A stretch of 64,000 nucleotides of DNA from Planococcus glaciei (GTDB lineage Bacteria; Bacillota; Bacilli; Bacillales_A; Planococcaceae), in NCBI RefSeq assembly GCF_900099655.1, contig NZ_FNDC01000011.1, positions 1-64,000 of the forward strand, read 5' to 3'. Of this stretch, positions 54,064 to 63,252 are shown in pieces. The notes below the pieces were generated by a model that was not told the origin of the DNA, did no database searches, and saw nothing but the letters and a program-made list of their open reading frames with translations. Positions within the stretch are counted from its first letter, which is position 1, and each line of letters opens with the position of its first letter. A program made the position numbers and the translations under genes.

Positions 54064-55506
54064 ATGGCTACACAAACACAAACGATTCAACAACCAGATC
54101 CAAAACGCTGGAAAGCATTAGCTCTTTTGTGCTTTGCAAACTTTCTTGTGATGATGGACTCGGCGATCGTCCAAATTGCTTTGCCTTCCATTAAAGAGAC
54201 ACTCGGGTATAGCCAGGAAAGCCTGCAATGGGTGATGAGTGCCTTTCTTCTTTTCTTTGGCGGATTCCTGCTGCTTGGCGGCCGCTTAGCGGATTTATTC
54301 GGCAACCGGCGCATTTTTAATCTAGGCGTTATTATTTTAATCATATCTTCGTTATTTGCTGGTCTTGCTTGGAGTGAAACAAGCCTGAACGTAGCACGAG
54401 GCGCCCAAGGATTGGCCTCTGCTTTCATCGCACCAGCGGCATTGTCGTTAATCATGCTGCTGTTTTCTGCCAACCCGAAAGAGATGGGAAAAGCCCTGGC
54501 TTTCTGGGGACTTTCCGGGGCTGCCGGCGGCGCACTGGGCATCGTGCTCGGCGGTGTGATTACAGAAGTGTTCGGATGGCGCTGGACGCTACTGATTTAT
54601 GTACCGCTCAGTTTCATCGTGCTAATCTTGTCACCCAAGCTTTTGCAAAAGAGCGTACGTAGAGCAGCCGGCCGCGTCGATTATCTTGGAGCGGTGTTAG
54701 TGACTGTTTCGCTTATGCTGATTGTTTATGGAATCGTCATGGCGGAACAAAGCGGCTGGCAGTCGTTCAACACCTTATCGTCTTTGTCAGTCGGCGGCGT
54801 CCTATTCCTTGTTTTCCTGTTGGTTCAAGCCAAGAAAAAAGAGCCGTTGGTGCCGTTAAGTATTTTCAAGTCGCCTAACCTGACCATCGGGAATATTTCT
54901 GTATTCCTGATTGCGGCATCGTGGTTCCCATTGATCTATATTTTGGTGCTGTACTTGCAGCAAGTCTTGCAGCTTTCACCGCTCGGCGGAGCGATGGCCT
55001 TATTGCCGATGCCGATCTTGATGGCCATCTTCATGATTGCGGTAGCGGAAAAACTGATGGCCAAATTGGGCATCAAGAAAACAATGATTGTTGGGTTTAT
55101 CATTCTCGGAATCGGGTCCATCCTGTTTTCTCAAACAGCAACAATCGAAGGGGATTACTGGACGAACGTCTTACTCGCGTCGCTATTGGCAGCACTGGGC
55201 AACGCCTTAGCATATCTGCCGGCAACCACAGCATCTGTGGCAGCAGTTGAATCGGAAAGATCGGGGCTGGCATCTGGTCTGTACAACACGTTTTATCAGA
55301 TTGGGTCTGCTATCGGATTGGCCGCCATGGTAGCGATTGCCGGCGTGGCGACCGCTTCAAGCGGTTCCGCTGATCCAATCGAGGCATTGAATGCAGGGTT
55401 TCAGCAAGCATTCTTCTGGTCTGGAATCGTAGCATTTGCCGGTGCAATCCTGTCGTTTATATTTGTACGTAGACCTGAGTTCGCACAAATTCCTGCAGAG
55501 GAATAG
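54064..55506 (+). CDS. DHA2-type MFS multidrug transporter
   Basis: The 480-residue protein has about 14 hydrophobic segments and the DHA2 motifs DSAIVQIALPSIKETLGYSQ, GGRLADLFGNRRIF and GRVDYLGAVLVTVSL. It should export drugs or other compounds with proton antiport. It sits between a CsoR-like operator and the copZ promoter, so a link to metal stress is possible but unproven. AGAAGGAGATGTACTT precedes the ATG. Confidence 0.88.
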   Translation: MATQTQTIQQPDPKRWKALALLCFANFLVMMDSAIVQIALPSIKETLGYSQESLQWVMSAFLLFFGGFLLLGGRLADLFGNRRIFNLGVIILIISSLFAGLAWSETSLNVARGAQGLASAFIAPAALSLIMLLFSANPKEMGKALAFWGLSGAAGGALGIVLGGVITEVFGWRWTLLIYVPLSFIVLILSPKLLQKSVRRAAGRVDYLGAVLVTVSLMLIVYGIVMAEQSGWQSFNTLSSLSVGGVLFLVFLLVQAKKKEPLVPLSIFKSPNLTIGNISVFLIAASWFPLIYILVLYLQQVLQLSPLGGAMALLPMPILMAIFMIAVAEKLMAKLGIKKTMIVGFIILGIGSILFSQTATIEGDYWTNVLLASLLAALGNALAYLPATTASVAAVESERSGLASGLYNTFYQIGSAIGLAAMVAIAGVATASSGSADPIEALNAGFQQAFFWSGIVAFAGAILSFIFVRRPEFAQIPAEE

Positions 55507-55563
55507 GTAGTAAAAAATTACTTTAAAAAATATGTAAATGGATTAGTATACGAATCAGTTGCT

Positions 55564-55606
55564 TTGACATACAAAAAAAATTTAAGTAAGATACGGGTAG
55601 AGGGTA
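55564..55606 (+). promoter_or_regulatory. copZ promoter with CsoR-like operator
   Basis: TTGACA (55564) and TAAGAT (55587) are 17 bases apart. Overlapping the -10 box, ATACGGGTAGAGGGTAT (55591-55607) resembles CsoR operators of copZA. Confidence 0.6.
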
Positions 55607-55698
55607 TATGTATACGGGAAGATAATAATGAAAGAAACGATGAAACCAACAGTCCAACTAGATCAACTTTGAGAGAAAAAATCTGAGGAGGAATACGG

Positions 55699-55902
55699 AT
55701 GAACAAAACATTGAAAGTAAAAGGGGTGTCTTGTGGACATTGTGTAAATGCGGTTGAATCGAGCGTGGGCCAACTTCATGGCGTCTTATCGGTAAAAGCG
55801 GACCTTGATAAATGGGAAGTAGCAGTTGCATTTGACAATAATAGAACGTCATTAACTGAAATTCAGGAAACAATTGAAGAACAAGGATATGAAGTTGTAT
55901 AA
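55699..55902 (+). CDS. copZ: copper chaperone CopZ
   Basis: The 67-residue HMA domain carries the metal-binding loop GVSCGHCVNAVE (CxxC), close to the usual GMTCNHC. It delivers Cu(I) to the copper ATPase. AGGAGGAATACGG precedes the ATG. A hairpin follows, then the ATPase gene, giving a copZ-copB unit. Confidence 0.92.
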   Translation: MNKTLKVKGVSCGHCVNAVESSVGQLHGVLSVKADLDKWEVAVAFDNNRTSLTEIQETIEEQGYEVV

Positions 55903-55926
55903 GAGTGCTAATTAGCACTCTTTGTT
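55901..55926 (+). terminator. attenuating hairpin after copZ
   Basis: AGAGTGCTAA and TTAGCACTCT form a perfect palindrome followed by TTGTTTTT. It should reduce transcription into the ATPase gene and favour the chaperone. Confidence 0.75.
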
Positions 55927-55938
55927 TTTAAAATAATT

Positions 55939-55955
55939 ATACCCACAGGGCGTAT
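55939..55955. promoter_or_regulatory. second CsoR-like site before the ATPase gene
   Basis: ATACCCACAGGGCGTAT is an imperfect inverted repeat of the CsoR type in the short copZ-copB spacer. Confidence 0.45.
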
Positions 55956-55973
55956 AGAGTGGAGGCGTACTTA

Positions 55974-58094
55974 ATGGCTAAAAATGAAAAAGACCATACC
56001 CATCATCAGCACGAACAGGTAGATCATAGTAAGCTGGATCACTCCAAACATGTTGGGCATGCCTATCATGAAGCACAAGTGGAAGAAGGCGTTCATGGCC
56101 ACAGCAATCCATCACAGAACCATGATCATCCTACTCATTCCGATCACAGCGGGCATAATCATGGACATGATCATCATGGGAACTTCAAAGAAATTTTCCT
56201 GAAGTCGCTGCCAGTGGGCATCGTTATTCTGTTATTGTCACCGATGATGGATTTTCGGCTTCCATTTCAATTCACTTTCACTTACTCGGATATTGTAGTC
56301 GCTGTATTAGCAACGATTTTATTGGTTTATGGCGGGAGACCCTTCTTTCAGGGTGCAGTAAGCGAATTCAAGCAGAAAGCCCCAGGCATGATGGCCCTTA
56401 TCTCTTTAGGGCTATCCGTTTCCTATCTGTATAGTATTTATGCAGTGCTGGCCCGCTATGTAACCGGCCAACACATTATGGATTTCTTCTTTGAATTTTC
56501 CTCATTGCTCTTGATCATGCTCCTGGGCCACTGGATTGAAATGAAAGCTGTCGGCGAAGCAGGAGACGCACAAAAATCACTCGCTGAATTGGTGCCGAAA
56601 GATGCACATGTGGTTTTGGTAGACGATTCGATCGAGACACGCCCAGTCGCCGAGTTGAAAGTGGGAGATCTTGTGCGAGTGCAGGCTGGAGAAAACGTTC
56701 CTGCGGATGGCATCATCAAGCGAGGAGCCTCTCGCATCAATGAGGCATTGCTGACAGGAGAATCCAAACCCGTTGAAAAAGGGGCCGGAGATAAGGTGAT
56801 CGGCGGTTCCACGAACGGTGAAGGCATCTTGTATCTTGAAGTGCAGGAAACGGGTGACCAGTCGTTCATTTCTCAAGTCCAAACCTTGATTGGCCAAGCT
56901 CAAAATCAGCCTTCGAGAGCTGAAAACTTGGCCCATAAAGTAGCCGGCTGGCTATTCTATATCGCCATTGCGGCAGCCGTCATCGCGTTTGGAGTTTGGC
57001 TGTATATAGCGGATTTCCAAACTGCCATTCTCTTTACGGTCACGACGCTGGTTATCGCTTGTCCGCATGCTCTCGGCCTTGCCATTCCTTTAGTGATTGC
57101 ACGAAGCACCAGCCTGGGTGCAAGCCGCGGGTTATTAGTGAAAGACCGTGAAGCATTGGAATTGGCAAATAAGGCCGATGTGATGATCCTGGATAAAACC
57201 GGTACGTTGACTACCGGGGAATTCAAAGTATTGAACATGGAAACGCTGGTTAGCCAATATAACAAAGCTGATATCACAGCCTTTATGGCAGGGATTGAAG
57301 GCGGATCAAGTCACCCGATCGCCCAATCGATTGTTCATTACGCTGAGGAGCAAGGGATTCAGCCTGTCCGCTTCGATAAGATAGATATCGTGCCCGGTGC
57401 AGGTGTGGAAGGGAACGCCAATGGACGCAACTACAAAGTGATCAGCCAAAAGGCGCTCGGAAAAGCCGTTGCGGTGGATGTTCCAAAAGGAGCCACATTA
57501 AGCATACTGGTTGAAGATGGGAAACCGATTGGTACGGTCGCATTAGGTGATGAATTAAAGGAAACGAGTAAAACGCTGATCCGGGCATTGAAGCAGAACG
57601 GTATTCAACCGATTATGGCTACTGGCGACAATGAAACGGCCGCCCAGGGCGTGGCGGAGGAACTGGGCATTGAATACAAAGCCAATCAATCCCCGCAGGA
57701 TAAATACAATTTGGTCGAATCTCTGAAAAGCAAAGGGCAAACCGTGATCATGGTCGGCGATGGCGTCAACGATGCTCCATCTCTTGCGATGGCAGACGTT
57801 GGTGTCGCAGTCGGAGCCGGCACTCAAGTCGCTATCGATTCCGCAGATGTGATTTTGACGCAGTCGGATCCAGGAGACATCGAATCATTTATCGAATTGG
57901 CCAATAAAACAACCGGTAAAATGAAACAAAACCTCGTTTGGGGAGCCGGCTATAACTTTATTGCCATTCCTATAGCTGCCGGCGTTTTAGCTTCCATTGG
58001 GATTACGTTAGCGCCTGCAGCAGGAGCGGTCCTGATGTCCGTCTCAACTGTCATTGTGGCGATCAATGCGATGGCCTTAAAACTTAAGAATTAG
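55974..58094 (+). CDS. copB: copper-translocating P1B-type ATPase, CopB class (CPH motif)
   Basis: The 706-residue protein has a His-rich N-terminus (about 25 His in residues 1-65) instead of HMA domains, eight membrane helices, the ion motif Cys363-Pro-His365 (VIACPHALGLAIPL), the phosphorylation site Asp407 in LDKTGTLTTGE, TGES-type LLTGESKPVEKG and GDGVNDAPSLAMADV. CPH and a His-rich tail place it in the CopB (P1B-3) group, which exports Cu(II)/Cu(I). ATG at 55974 follows GGAGG by eight bases. The CopZ partner is encoded upstream. A terminator follows. Confidence 0.92.
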   Translation: MAKNEKDHTHHQHEQVDHSKLDHSKHVGHAYHEAQVEEGVHGHSNPSQNHDHPTHSDHSGHNHGHDHHGNFKEIFLKSLPVGIVILLLSPMMDFRLPFQFTFTYSDIVVAVLATILLVYGGRPFFQGAVSEFKQKAPGMMALISLGLSVSYLYSIYAVLARYVTGQHIMDFFFEFSSLLLIMLLGHWIEMKAVGEAGDAQKSLAELVPKDAHVVLVDDSIETRPVAELKVGDLVRVQAGENVPADGIIKRGASRINEALLTGESKPVEKGAGDKVIGGSTNGEGILYLEVQETGDQSFISQVQTLIGQAQNQPSRAENLAHKVAGWLFYIAIAAAVIAFGVWLYIADFQTAILFTVTTLVIACPHALGLAIPLVIARSTSLGASRGLLVKDREALELANKADVMILDKTGTLTTGEFKVLNMETLVSQYNKADITAFMAGIEGGSSHPIAQSIVHYAEEQGIQPVRFDKIDIVPGAGVEGNANGRNYKVISQKALGKAVAVDVPKGATLSILVEDGKPIGTVALGDELKETSKTLIRALKQNGIQPIMATGDNETAAQGVAEELGIEYKANQSPQDKYNLVESLKSKGQTVIMVGDGVNDAPSLAMADVGVAVGAGTQVAIDSADVILTQSDPGDIESFIELANKTTGKMKQNLVWGAGYNFIAIPIAAGVLASIGITLAPAAGAVLMSVSTVIVAINAMALKLKN

Positions 58095-58120
58095 GTCGGT
58101 TTAATAGCCTGCTAGAGAAA

Positions 58121-58170
58121 AGGTGCCTCCAAAAAGTTGATTTATGATAACTTTGGAGGCACCTTTTTTT
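58121..58170 (+). terminator. terminator of copZ-copB
   Basis: AGGTGCCTCCAAA and TTTGGAGGCACCT form a perfect stem followed by seven Ts. Confidence 0.92.
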
Positions 58171-58244
58171 ATTGGCTGCAGTCAAAAATGGGTTTAAAGA
58201 TATTATTTTCAACGCTTCAATACTTCAGTTTTAATTCAAATGCA

Positions 58245-58272
58245 TTGACATATCGAATTAAATCGATATAAG
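58245..58272 (+). promoter_or_regulatory. promoter and operator of the arsR-like gene
   Basis: TTGACA (58245) and TATAAG (58267) are 16 bases apart. ATATCGA and TCGATAT (58250-58269) form a perfect inverted repeat filling the spacer, a typical place for ArsR-type autorepression. Confidence 0.65.
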
Positions 58273-58280
58273 ATGCATAC

Positions 58281-58604
58281 ATGGACAATTTAAATGCATT
58301 AGATATTTTCAAAGCTTTATCAAACGAAACCCGTCTGAATATTTTAAAGTGGCTGCGGGAACCAGAGAAGAATTTTCCAGCGCAGCAAGCGCATTTGCCA
58401 AAGGAGGTAAGCATTGAAGGCGGCGTTTGCGTAGGAGATATTCAAGAAAAGGTGAACCTTTCTCAGTCAACCGTTTCCCATTACTTGTCGCTCATGCAGA
58501 AAGCAGGTTTGCTTGAAGCGGTGCGTTACGGGCAGTGGACATATTACCGACGGAACGAAGTGACATTGGCGAAAATCGCACAGTTCATCAACGAAGAAAT
58601 TTAA
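58281..58604 (+). CDS. ArsR-family transcriptional regulator
   Basis: The 107-residue protein has the ArsR winged helix (DIFKALSNETRLNILKWLRE; IQEKVNLSQSTVSHYLSLMQ; wing GQWTYYRRNE). A Cys in GGVCVGD before the recognition helices is the only cysteine, so metal sensing is uncertain. It starts close to its own promoter (leader under 10 bases). The MFS gene downstream may be its target. Confidence 0.87.
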   Translation: MDNLNALDIFKALSNETRLNILKWLREPEKNFPAQQAHLPKEVSIEGGVCVGDIQEKVNLSQSTVSHYLSLMQKAGLLEAVRYGQWTYYRRNEVTLAKIAQFINEEI

Positions 58605-58741
58605 GGCAGTAGCATGCCTTTTTTTACTTGTTACATCGAGATTTTTAGATATATCTATATTCGTAAAGACATGCTTGGAGTAGGAATGAAAGAATTCATT
58701 CATATGTACAAGGAAATTAAGAATTAGGAGTGAATTTTTTC

Positions 58742-59974
58742 ATGACCAAAGTTTTAGAAAAAGGTTTGTTAACAACAAAACAGAAAGTATTGGCTTTTAC
58801 ACTGACGCTTTTAACGTTTGTCATGGGGACGAGTGAATTTGTAATTGTCGGCCTGTTGACCGAAGTTTCGTCCGATTTGAACATCAGTTTAGCCGTCGCG
58901 GGTACCTTGGTATCGGGCTTTGCCATCGCTTACGCAATTGGAACGCCCGTCCTGACAGCGTATGTCAGCCGATTTCCCAAATATCCATTAATGCTATCGT
59001 TGATTTCTTTATTCATTGTCGGGAATATTATCAGCGCATTGTCCGGCTCTTATGAACTGTTGATTTTTTCAAGAGTCATTACGGCGGTTGTCAGCGGTGT
59101 TTTGGTAGCTCTGTCGATGAGCATCGCCAGCGATATCATGCCGGAAAGTAAGAGAGGCTCCATCATCGCATTGATTTTTGCCGGGTTCACAATCTCCAAT
59201 GTCATTGGCGTGCCTTTAGGGACACTCATTGGCCAGCTCGGCAACTGGCAATTGACTTTCTGGTTCACTACGTTTTTAGGCATAGTCAGTTTGGTCTTGA
59301 GCATTTTTATCCTGCCGAGAAAACTGAAAGTGCAAAAAGCGTCAGCGAAAGAACAGCTGGGGTTGCTGACAAACCCGCGGATGATTCTGGCTTTCTTTAT
59401 CCCGACATTTTCAATTGCGGGAACCTATACTATCTACACATACATCACACCGATCTTAGAAGAAGGATTGGGAATTTCTACAAGCTATGTGAGTATGATC
59501 TTACTGGCCTACGGAGCATTTTCAATCTTGAGTAATGTATTGGCAGGAAAAATCGCCAGCCACAACGGTGTAAGCAAGCTGCGCTATGTGTTTATTGTCC
59601 AAGCTGTTATATTAGGTTCCTTATATTTTACAATGGAATCCACTATTGCTGGTTTAGTCAGTTTAATGTTGATGGCAGTGATGATTTATGCCATGAACGC
59701 GACAATACAATTGTATTTGATGAACTTGGCGACTGTATATTTTCCAGCAGCTAAAGATTTTGCTTCTTCCCTAACGCCAGTAGCCGTTAATATTGGGATT
59801 GCATTAGGTGCAACACTGGGAGGATATGTAGTAGCAAATGGCGGTTACGTCCACCTCTCCTGGGCTGGCGGCGCTTGCGCGCTGATCGCTTCTGGCCTGG
59901 CATATGCCAGCTACCGTATGGACCGAAAACAAGTTTTATCAAGTTCGAAAGCGTATGAGGGAGCTGATTACTAA
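58742..59974 (+). CDS. MFS transporter, DHA1 sugar/drug efflux type
   Basis: The 410-residue protein has 12 hydrophobic segments and the AraJ/YdhP-like start TFVMGTSEFVIVGLLTEVSS with FAIAYAIGTPVLTAYVSRFP. It probably exports drugs or sugars. TTAGGAG lies upstream; the ATG at 58742 is preferred over the GTG at 58730 that overlaps it. The gene lies behind an ArsR regulator. A terminator follows. Confidence 0.87.
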   Translation: MTKVLEKGLLTTKQKVLAFTLTLLTFVMGTSEFVIVGLLTEVSSDLNISLAVAGTLVSGFAIAYAIGTPVLTAYVSRFPKYPLMLSLISLFIVGNIISALSGSYELLIFSRVITAVVSGVLVALSMSIASDIMPESKRGSIIALIFAGFTISNVIGVPLGTLIGQLGNWQLTFWFTTFLGIVSLVLSIFILPRKLKVQKASAKEQLGLLTNPRMILAFFIPTFSIAGTYTIYTYITPILEEGLGISTSYVSMILLAYGAFSILSNVLAGKIASHNGVSKLRYVFIVQAVILGSLYFTMESTIAGLVSLMLMAVMIYAMNATIQLYLMNLATVYFPAAKDFASSLTPVAVNIGIALGATLGGYVVANGGYVHLSWAGGACALIASGLAYASYRMDRKQVLSSSKAYEGADY

Positions 59975-59982
59975 AAAATATT

Positions 59983-60017
59983 GAACACCTTGCAAAAAGC
60001 AGGGTGTTTTTTTATTA
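59983..60017 (+). terminator. terminator of the MFS gene
   Basis: AACACCTTGC and GCAGGGTGTT pair with one mismatch and are followed by TTTTTATT. Confidence 0.8.
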
Positions 60018-60338
60018 TCAGTATTGAATCATATTTGAATGGATTAGATGAATCAAGATATTTAGTAAATCTGCAAAAAAACAACAGATGATCAGATTCT
60101 GATATCCGGTAAGAAGGAATTAAACGTAGATGCCTTGAATTTTAAAACATCCAGAAGCCTTATGATGGTCGAAGCAGAAAAAAACGGGGAACTGTCCGAT
60201 TAGGGAAAAGAATACGAATTTGTTTTATTTCGATTCATTAAGCCTAGCTCCACTCAATAGCTGAAAACTCAATAGAAATTGAACTTATGTTAAAGCGTAT
60301 GGTTATCCAATGAAAAATTTTGAGAATGGGGTGGGGTT
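60018..60338. other. intergenic region with a possible remnant
   Basis: About 320 bases. The frame near 60105-60202 reads GKKELNVDALNFKTSRSLMM then VEAEKNGELSD and a stop, which could be a gene tail; it is otherwise unsupported. Confidence 0.3.
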
Positions 60339-61004
60339 ATGAAATTTCTGCTTACATCTGCAGGCGTGACGAACAAAAGTATCCATACTGCACTGATTGA
60401 ATTGTTAGGAAAGCCGATAGCGGAATCCAACGCCTTGTGCATTCCGACAGCGATGTATGGCCATCCTTGGGTCGGGCCTGGCATCAATGCATGGGAGTTT
60501 ATCAGCGGGAAGTCTGAAAACCCCATGGTTGATTTAGGTTGGAGATCTGTCGGTGTGCTGGAACTCACAGCACTTCCAAGCATTGGCAAAGATCGCTGGG
60601 TACCACTAGTCCAGGAGACGGACGTTCTGCTGGTGGCGGGCGGCGATGCCCTGTATCTGGCTTATTGGATGAAGCAATCAGGGTTGGCAGAACTTTTGCC
60701 GTCGCTAAACGCAGTTTATGTAGGAATGAGTGCAGGCAGCATGGTTCTGGCTCCTCAAATTGGAGAAGACTTCGTAGGATGGATTCCGCCAATCGAGAGT
60801 GATGAAGTGCTGAACTTGGTTGACTTTGCGGTGTTTCCGCATTTGGAGAATGAAACGCTGCCTGAAAACACCTTGGCTGCCGCAGAGCGATGGGCCGCAG
60901 GCTTGAAAGGAACGGCATATGCGATTGATGATCAAACCGCCATCAAAGTGGTCGACGGATCAGTTGAAGTTGTAAGTGAAGGGCGATGGAAGTTATTTCG
61001 GTAA
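60339..61004 (+). CDS. peptidase S51-family (PepE-like) protein
   Basis: The 221-residue protein has the S51 layout: TDVLLVAGGDALYLAYWMKQ, nucleophile elbow VGMSAGSMVLAP (Ser131) and the later His in VFPHLENE. PepE enzymes cleave N-terminal Asp from peptides; the specificity here is unknown. GGGGTGGGGTT precedes the ATG. Confidence 0.87.
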   Translation: MKFLLTSAGVTNKSIHTALIELLGKPIAESNALCIPTAMYGHPWVGPGINAWEFISGKSENPMVDLGWRSVGVLELTALPSIGKDRWVPLVQETDVLLVAGGDALYLAYWMKQSGLAELLPSLNAVYVGMSAGSMVLAPQIGEDFVGWIPPIESDEVLNLVDFAVFPHLENETLPENTLAAAERWAAGLKGTAYAIDDQTAIKVVDGSVEVVSEGRWKLFR

Positions 61005-61171
61005 TGATTATGCGGATGATCTAATATCGGAGTAATGGAAGCAGAATTTAAGTGAACTAGCGCGTGATATTAACTTAAGAATTATGAAACGCTTAAAATT
61101 CTTCTGACATGGAGGGGGGGTGGTGATTTTAGAAATTTATGCATGCCGCCGACACTACTTTACTGAATTAG

Positions 61172-61220
61172 GGCACCCGAAAATTAAGTTCTTAAACTTA
61201 ATTTTCGGGTGCCTTTTTAA
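61172..61220. terminator. perfect bidirectional terminator
   Basis: A 19-bp perfect stem (GGCACCCGAAAATTAAGTT and its complement) around CTTA lies between converging genes, followed by TTTTTAA. Confidence 0.9.
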
Positions 61221-61287
61221 AATGGATGTTATGAAATAAATGCTTGGCATTGTTTAAACCAAAATTCTTAAACAGGCGAGTTCCTGA

Positions 61288-61749
61288 TTAAGAATTGGCT
61301 TTTGCATGGTCTTTTGTTCGGACTACTAAAACATCGCATCGGCTTTCGCGGACGATGTGTTCTGAGACACTGCCAATGATAAACCGTTGAATGGCATTCA
61401 AGCCGGTGGCTCCGCAAATGATAAGATCCGCATTTACTTGTTTGGTTATTTCTCCGGCTATTAAATATTTTGGAGAACCAACGGCCAGGATGACGTTAAC
61501 ATCCGGGATGTCCGTTTGTTCCGCTTCTTTTTTGTATTTGGCTAATAGCTCTTTTCCAAGCTTGAAAGCATGTTCTTCTAGAGAAGGGTCATAGACTTCG
61601 ACTCCGGTGAATGGCCGGCTTTCCACTACATGGACAATATTCAATTTCGCGTTGTTGCGCCGTGCAATTTCAATTGACTTTTTGAATGCCCATTCTGCTT
61701 CACGGGAACCATCAACTGCTAGCAAAAGATGTTGGTATTCCAATGCCAT
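61288..61749 (-). CDS. universal stress protein (UspA family)
   Basis: The 153-residue protein has the Usp fold with QHLLLAVDGSREAEWAFKKS and the ATP-binding GATGLNAIQRFIIGSVSEHI, so it is of the ATP-binding class. ATG at 61749 is preferred, with GGGGGGA upstream; an ATG at 61755 touches the ribosome site. It is monocistronic. Confidence 0.9.
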   Translation of the reverse strand: MALEYQHLLLAVDGSREAEWAFKKSIEIARRNNAKLNIVHVVESRPFTGVEVYDPSLEEHAFKLGKELLAKYKKEAEQTDIPDVNVILAVGSPKYLIAGEITKQVNADLIICGATGLNAIQRFIIGSVSEHIVRESRCDVLVVRTKDHAKANS

Positions 61750-61755
61750 ATCCAT

Positions 61756-62028
61756 CCCCCCGATTTTTCGATTATTGATTTAATTCTCCAGCACCCCGAT
61801 AAGTCCTGCTGAAATCGGTTAAATCTGCCCGTCCGCTTCGGAGATTAACCCAAACCAGCATCTTTAAAAGAACGTTAGGAAAACCATCAATCCGGCTAAA
61901 TTAAAGGTTTTGAAACGCATGGCCGACAGTAAATTCCTTACTTGCGTGTCCTAAACTCATCTTGAAGCAATAGACAATCCCTGGTGATATAATAAATTGA
62001 ATATATAGATAAATAGGGAGGGATTGCA
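61756..62028. other. divergent intergenic region between usp and spo0M
   Basis: About 270 bases. TATAAT-like boxes lie near 61988 and 62005 before spo0M. No repeat seen. Confidence 0.4.
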
Positions 62029-62793
62029 GTGTCTCTTTTAGAAACTTTAAGAGCAAACGCCGGAATAGGGAATGCCAAAATCGGACTTCATATCTTAAAC
62101 GCCAAAGTGAGACAAGGAGATATGGTTTCAGGGCAAGTGTATGTAATTGGAGGCGAAGCGGAGCAAAAAATAGATGAAGTAACAATTTCAGTCATGACAA
62201 CTGTTTCGGTGAACGATGGCGAACGGAAAGTTATGCAAGACGCAGAAATCCAGAACTGCAGCCTGACAAATTCCTTTCGGATTTTGCCGAAAGAAGAAAA
62301 AACGATGCCGTTTTCACTAAAGCTGTCTCCTGAAACCCCTCTGACTATCCATAAAGTGGATGTTAGGCTGAAAACAGCGTTAAAAACGGAGAGGGAGAAA
62401 GAGGAAATCGATGAGCATGACATCCATGTCGTGGGAACTGAAGCGGCAGAAAAGATTTTGACTGCTCTGCATGAATTGGATTTTCCGCTAAAAAAGGCAG
62501 CGAATATCAGAAGCAATCTGACCCATAGCGGCGTTGTTCAGGAACTTGAGTTTTACCCCAGCCACAAATTCGAGCGGCATTTCACTGTCCTGCAATTGGC
62601 TCTCATTTCGGATAGTGTAGGAACCACGGCCTATATCAAGCTAGTTCGTGAAGGGAAAAACCAGAAACATTTACTTGGCCATAAAACGAAGGGAACTGAA
62701 TCGAAAACACTGCTTCATTACCGTTATGGCAATGTGCCTGATAAGAAAGAGATCTATCAACAACTCCTTCATCTTCTGGCAAGCAAATCGTAA
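62029..62793 (+). CDS. spo0M: Spo0M-type arrestin-like protein
   Basis: The 254-residue protein has the Spo0M start LRANAGIGNAKIGLHILNAK then VRQGDMVSGQVYVIGGEAEQ and two arrestin-like beta domains. In B. subtilis Spo0M affects sporulation stage 0 and cell division; it also occurs in bacteria that do not sporulate. GTG at 62029 follows GGGAGGGATTGCA. Confidence 0.9.
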   Translation: MSLLETLRANAGIGNAKIGLHILNAKVRQGDMVSGQVYVIGGEAEQKIDEVTISVMTTVSVNDGERKVMQDAEIQNCSLTNSFRILPKEEKTMPFSLKLSPETPLTIHKVDVRLKTALKTEREKEEIDEHDIHVVGTEAAEKILTALHELDFPLKKAANIRSNLTHSGVVQELEFYPSHKFERHFTVLQLALISDSVGTTAYIKLVREGKNQKHLLGHKTKGTESKTLLHYRYGNVPDKKEIYQQLLHLLASKS

Positions 62794-62870
62794 ATAAGTA
62801 GTTCAATATATGAAATACAAGCAAATAACTTGCTAGAAGCTCCGGGAAAAGCTGCCGAGTCAACCAACAG

Positions 62871-62894
62871 AAAAACCTCCTTTTTCAAGGAGGT
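62871..62894 (-). terminator. terminator of the small minus-strand gene
   Basis: ACCTCC and GGAGGT pair; on the minus strand a T-run follows. It overlaps the stop of the gene at 62894. Confidence 0.65.
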
Positions 62895-63127
62895 CAGTTT
62901 GTTTTAGCGGCATGAATTCTTTTGTGCAGAGCTTCAGCTGCTTCATCGACAGTCGTATAGTATTCAATGTGCTGATTTTCACTGGAAGTCACTTCAAGGA
63001 TGAACGTGTCTTTAAGGCATTTTACGGTCAGTGTCTCTTCCGCCCCAATCGAGAAGGAATGGCTGATGGTCGAAGTATTAAAATTGCATGAAATCTGCAA
63101 AAGATTCTTGATGTGTTCCAACTTCAT
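62894..63127 (-). CDS. small hypothetical protein, tandem paralogue 1
   Basis: The 77-residue protein starts MKLEHIKNLLQISCNFNTST and shares the plan MK-x5-K-x2-L-x2-C-x-(Y/F)-N-T, then L-x-V-(K/R)-C-L and later E-(V/I)-T-x-S-x3-Q with its neighbour at 63246. It is small and probably cytosolic. Family not recognised. GAAGGAAAGAGC precedes the ATG. Confidence 0.65.
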   Translation of the reverse strand: MKLEHIKNLLQISCNFNTSTISHSFSIGAEETLTVKCLKDTFILEVTSSENQHIEYYTTVDEAAEALHKRIHAAKTN

Positions 63128-63231
63128 GATAATCGCGCTCTTTCCTTCTTTGACATAGGTCGTCCATTATTTTTAATACGCTCAAGCCTGTCTATAAAGG
63201 TTTTACCCGATTTCTTATTTCTTAATCGAAA

Positions 63232-63252
63232 AAACCCCTGAATTGTCAGGAG
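63232..63252 (-). terminator. terminator of the second small minus-strand gene
   Basis: CTCCTG and CAGGGG pair imperfectly, followed on the minus strand by TTTTTTCG. It overlaps the stop codon of the gene. Confidence 0.55.
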
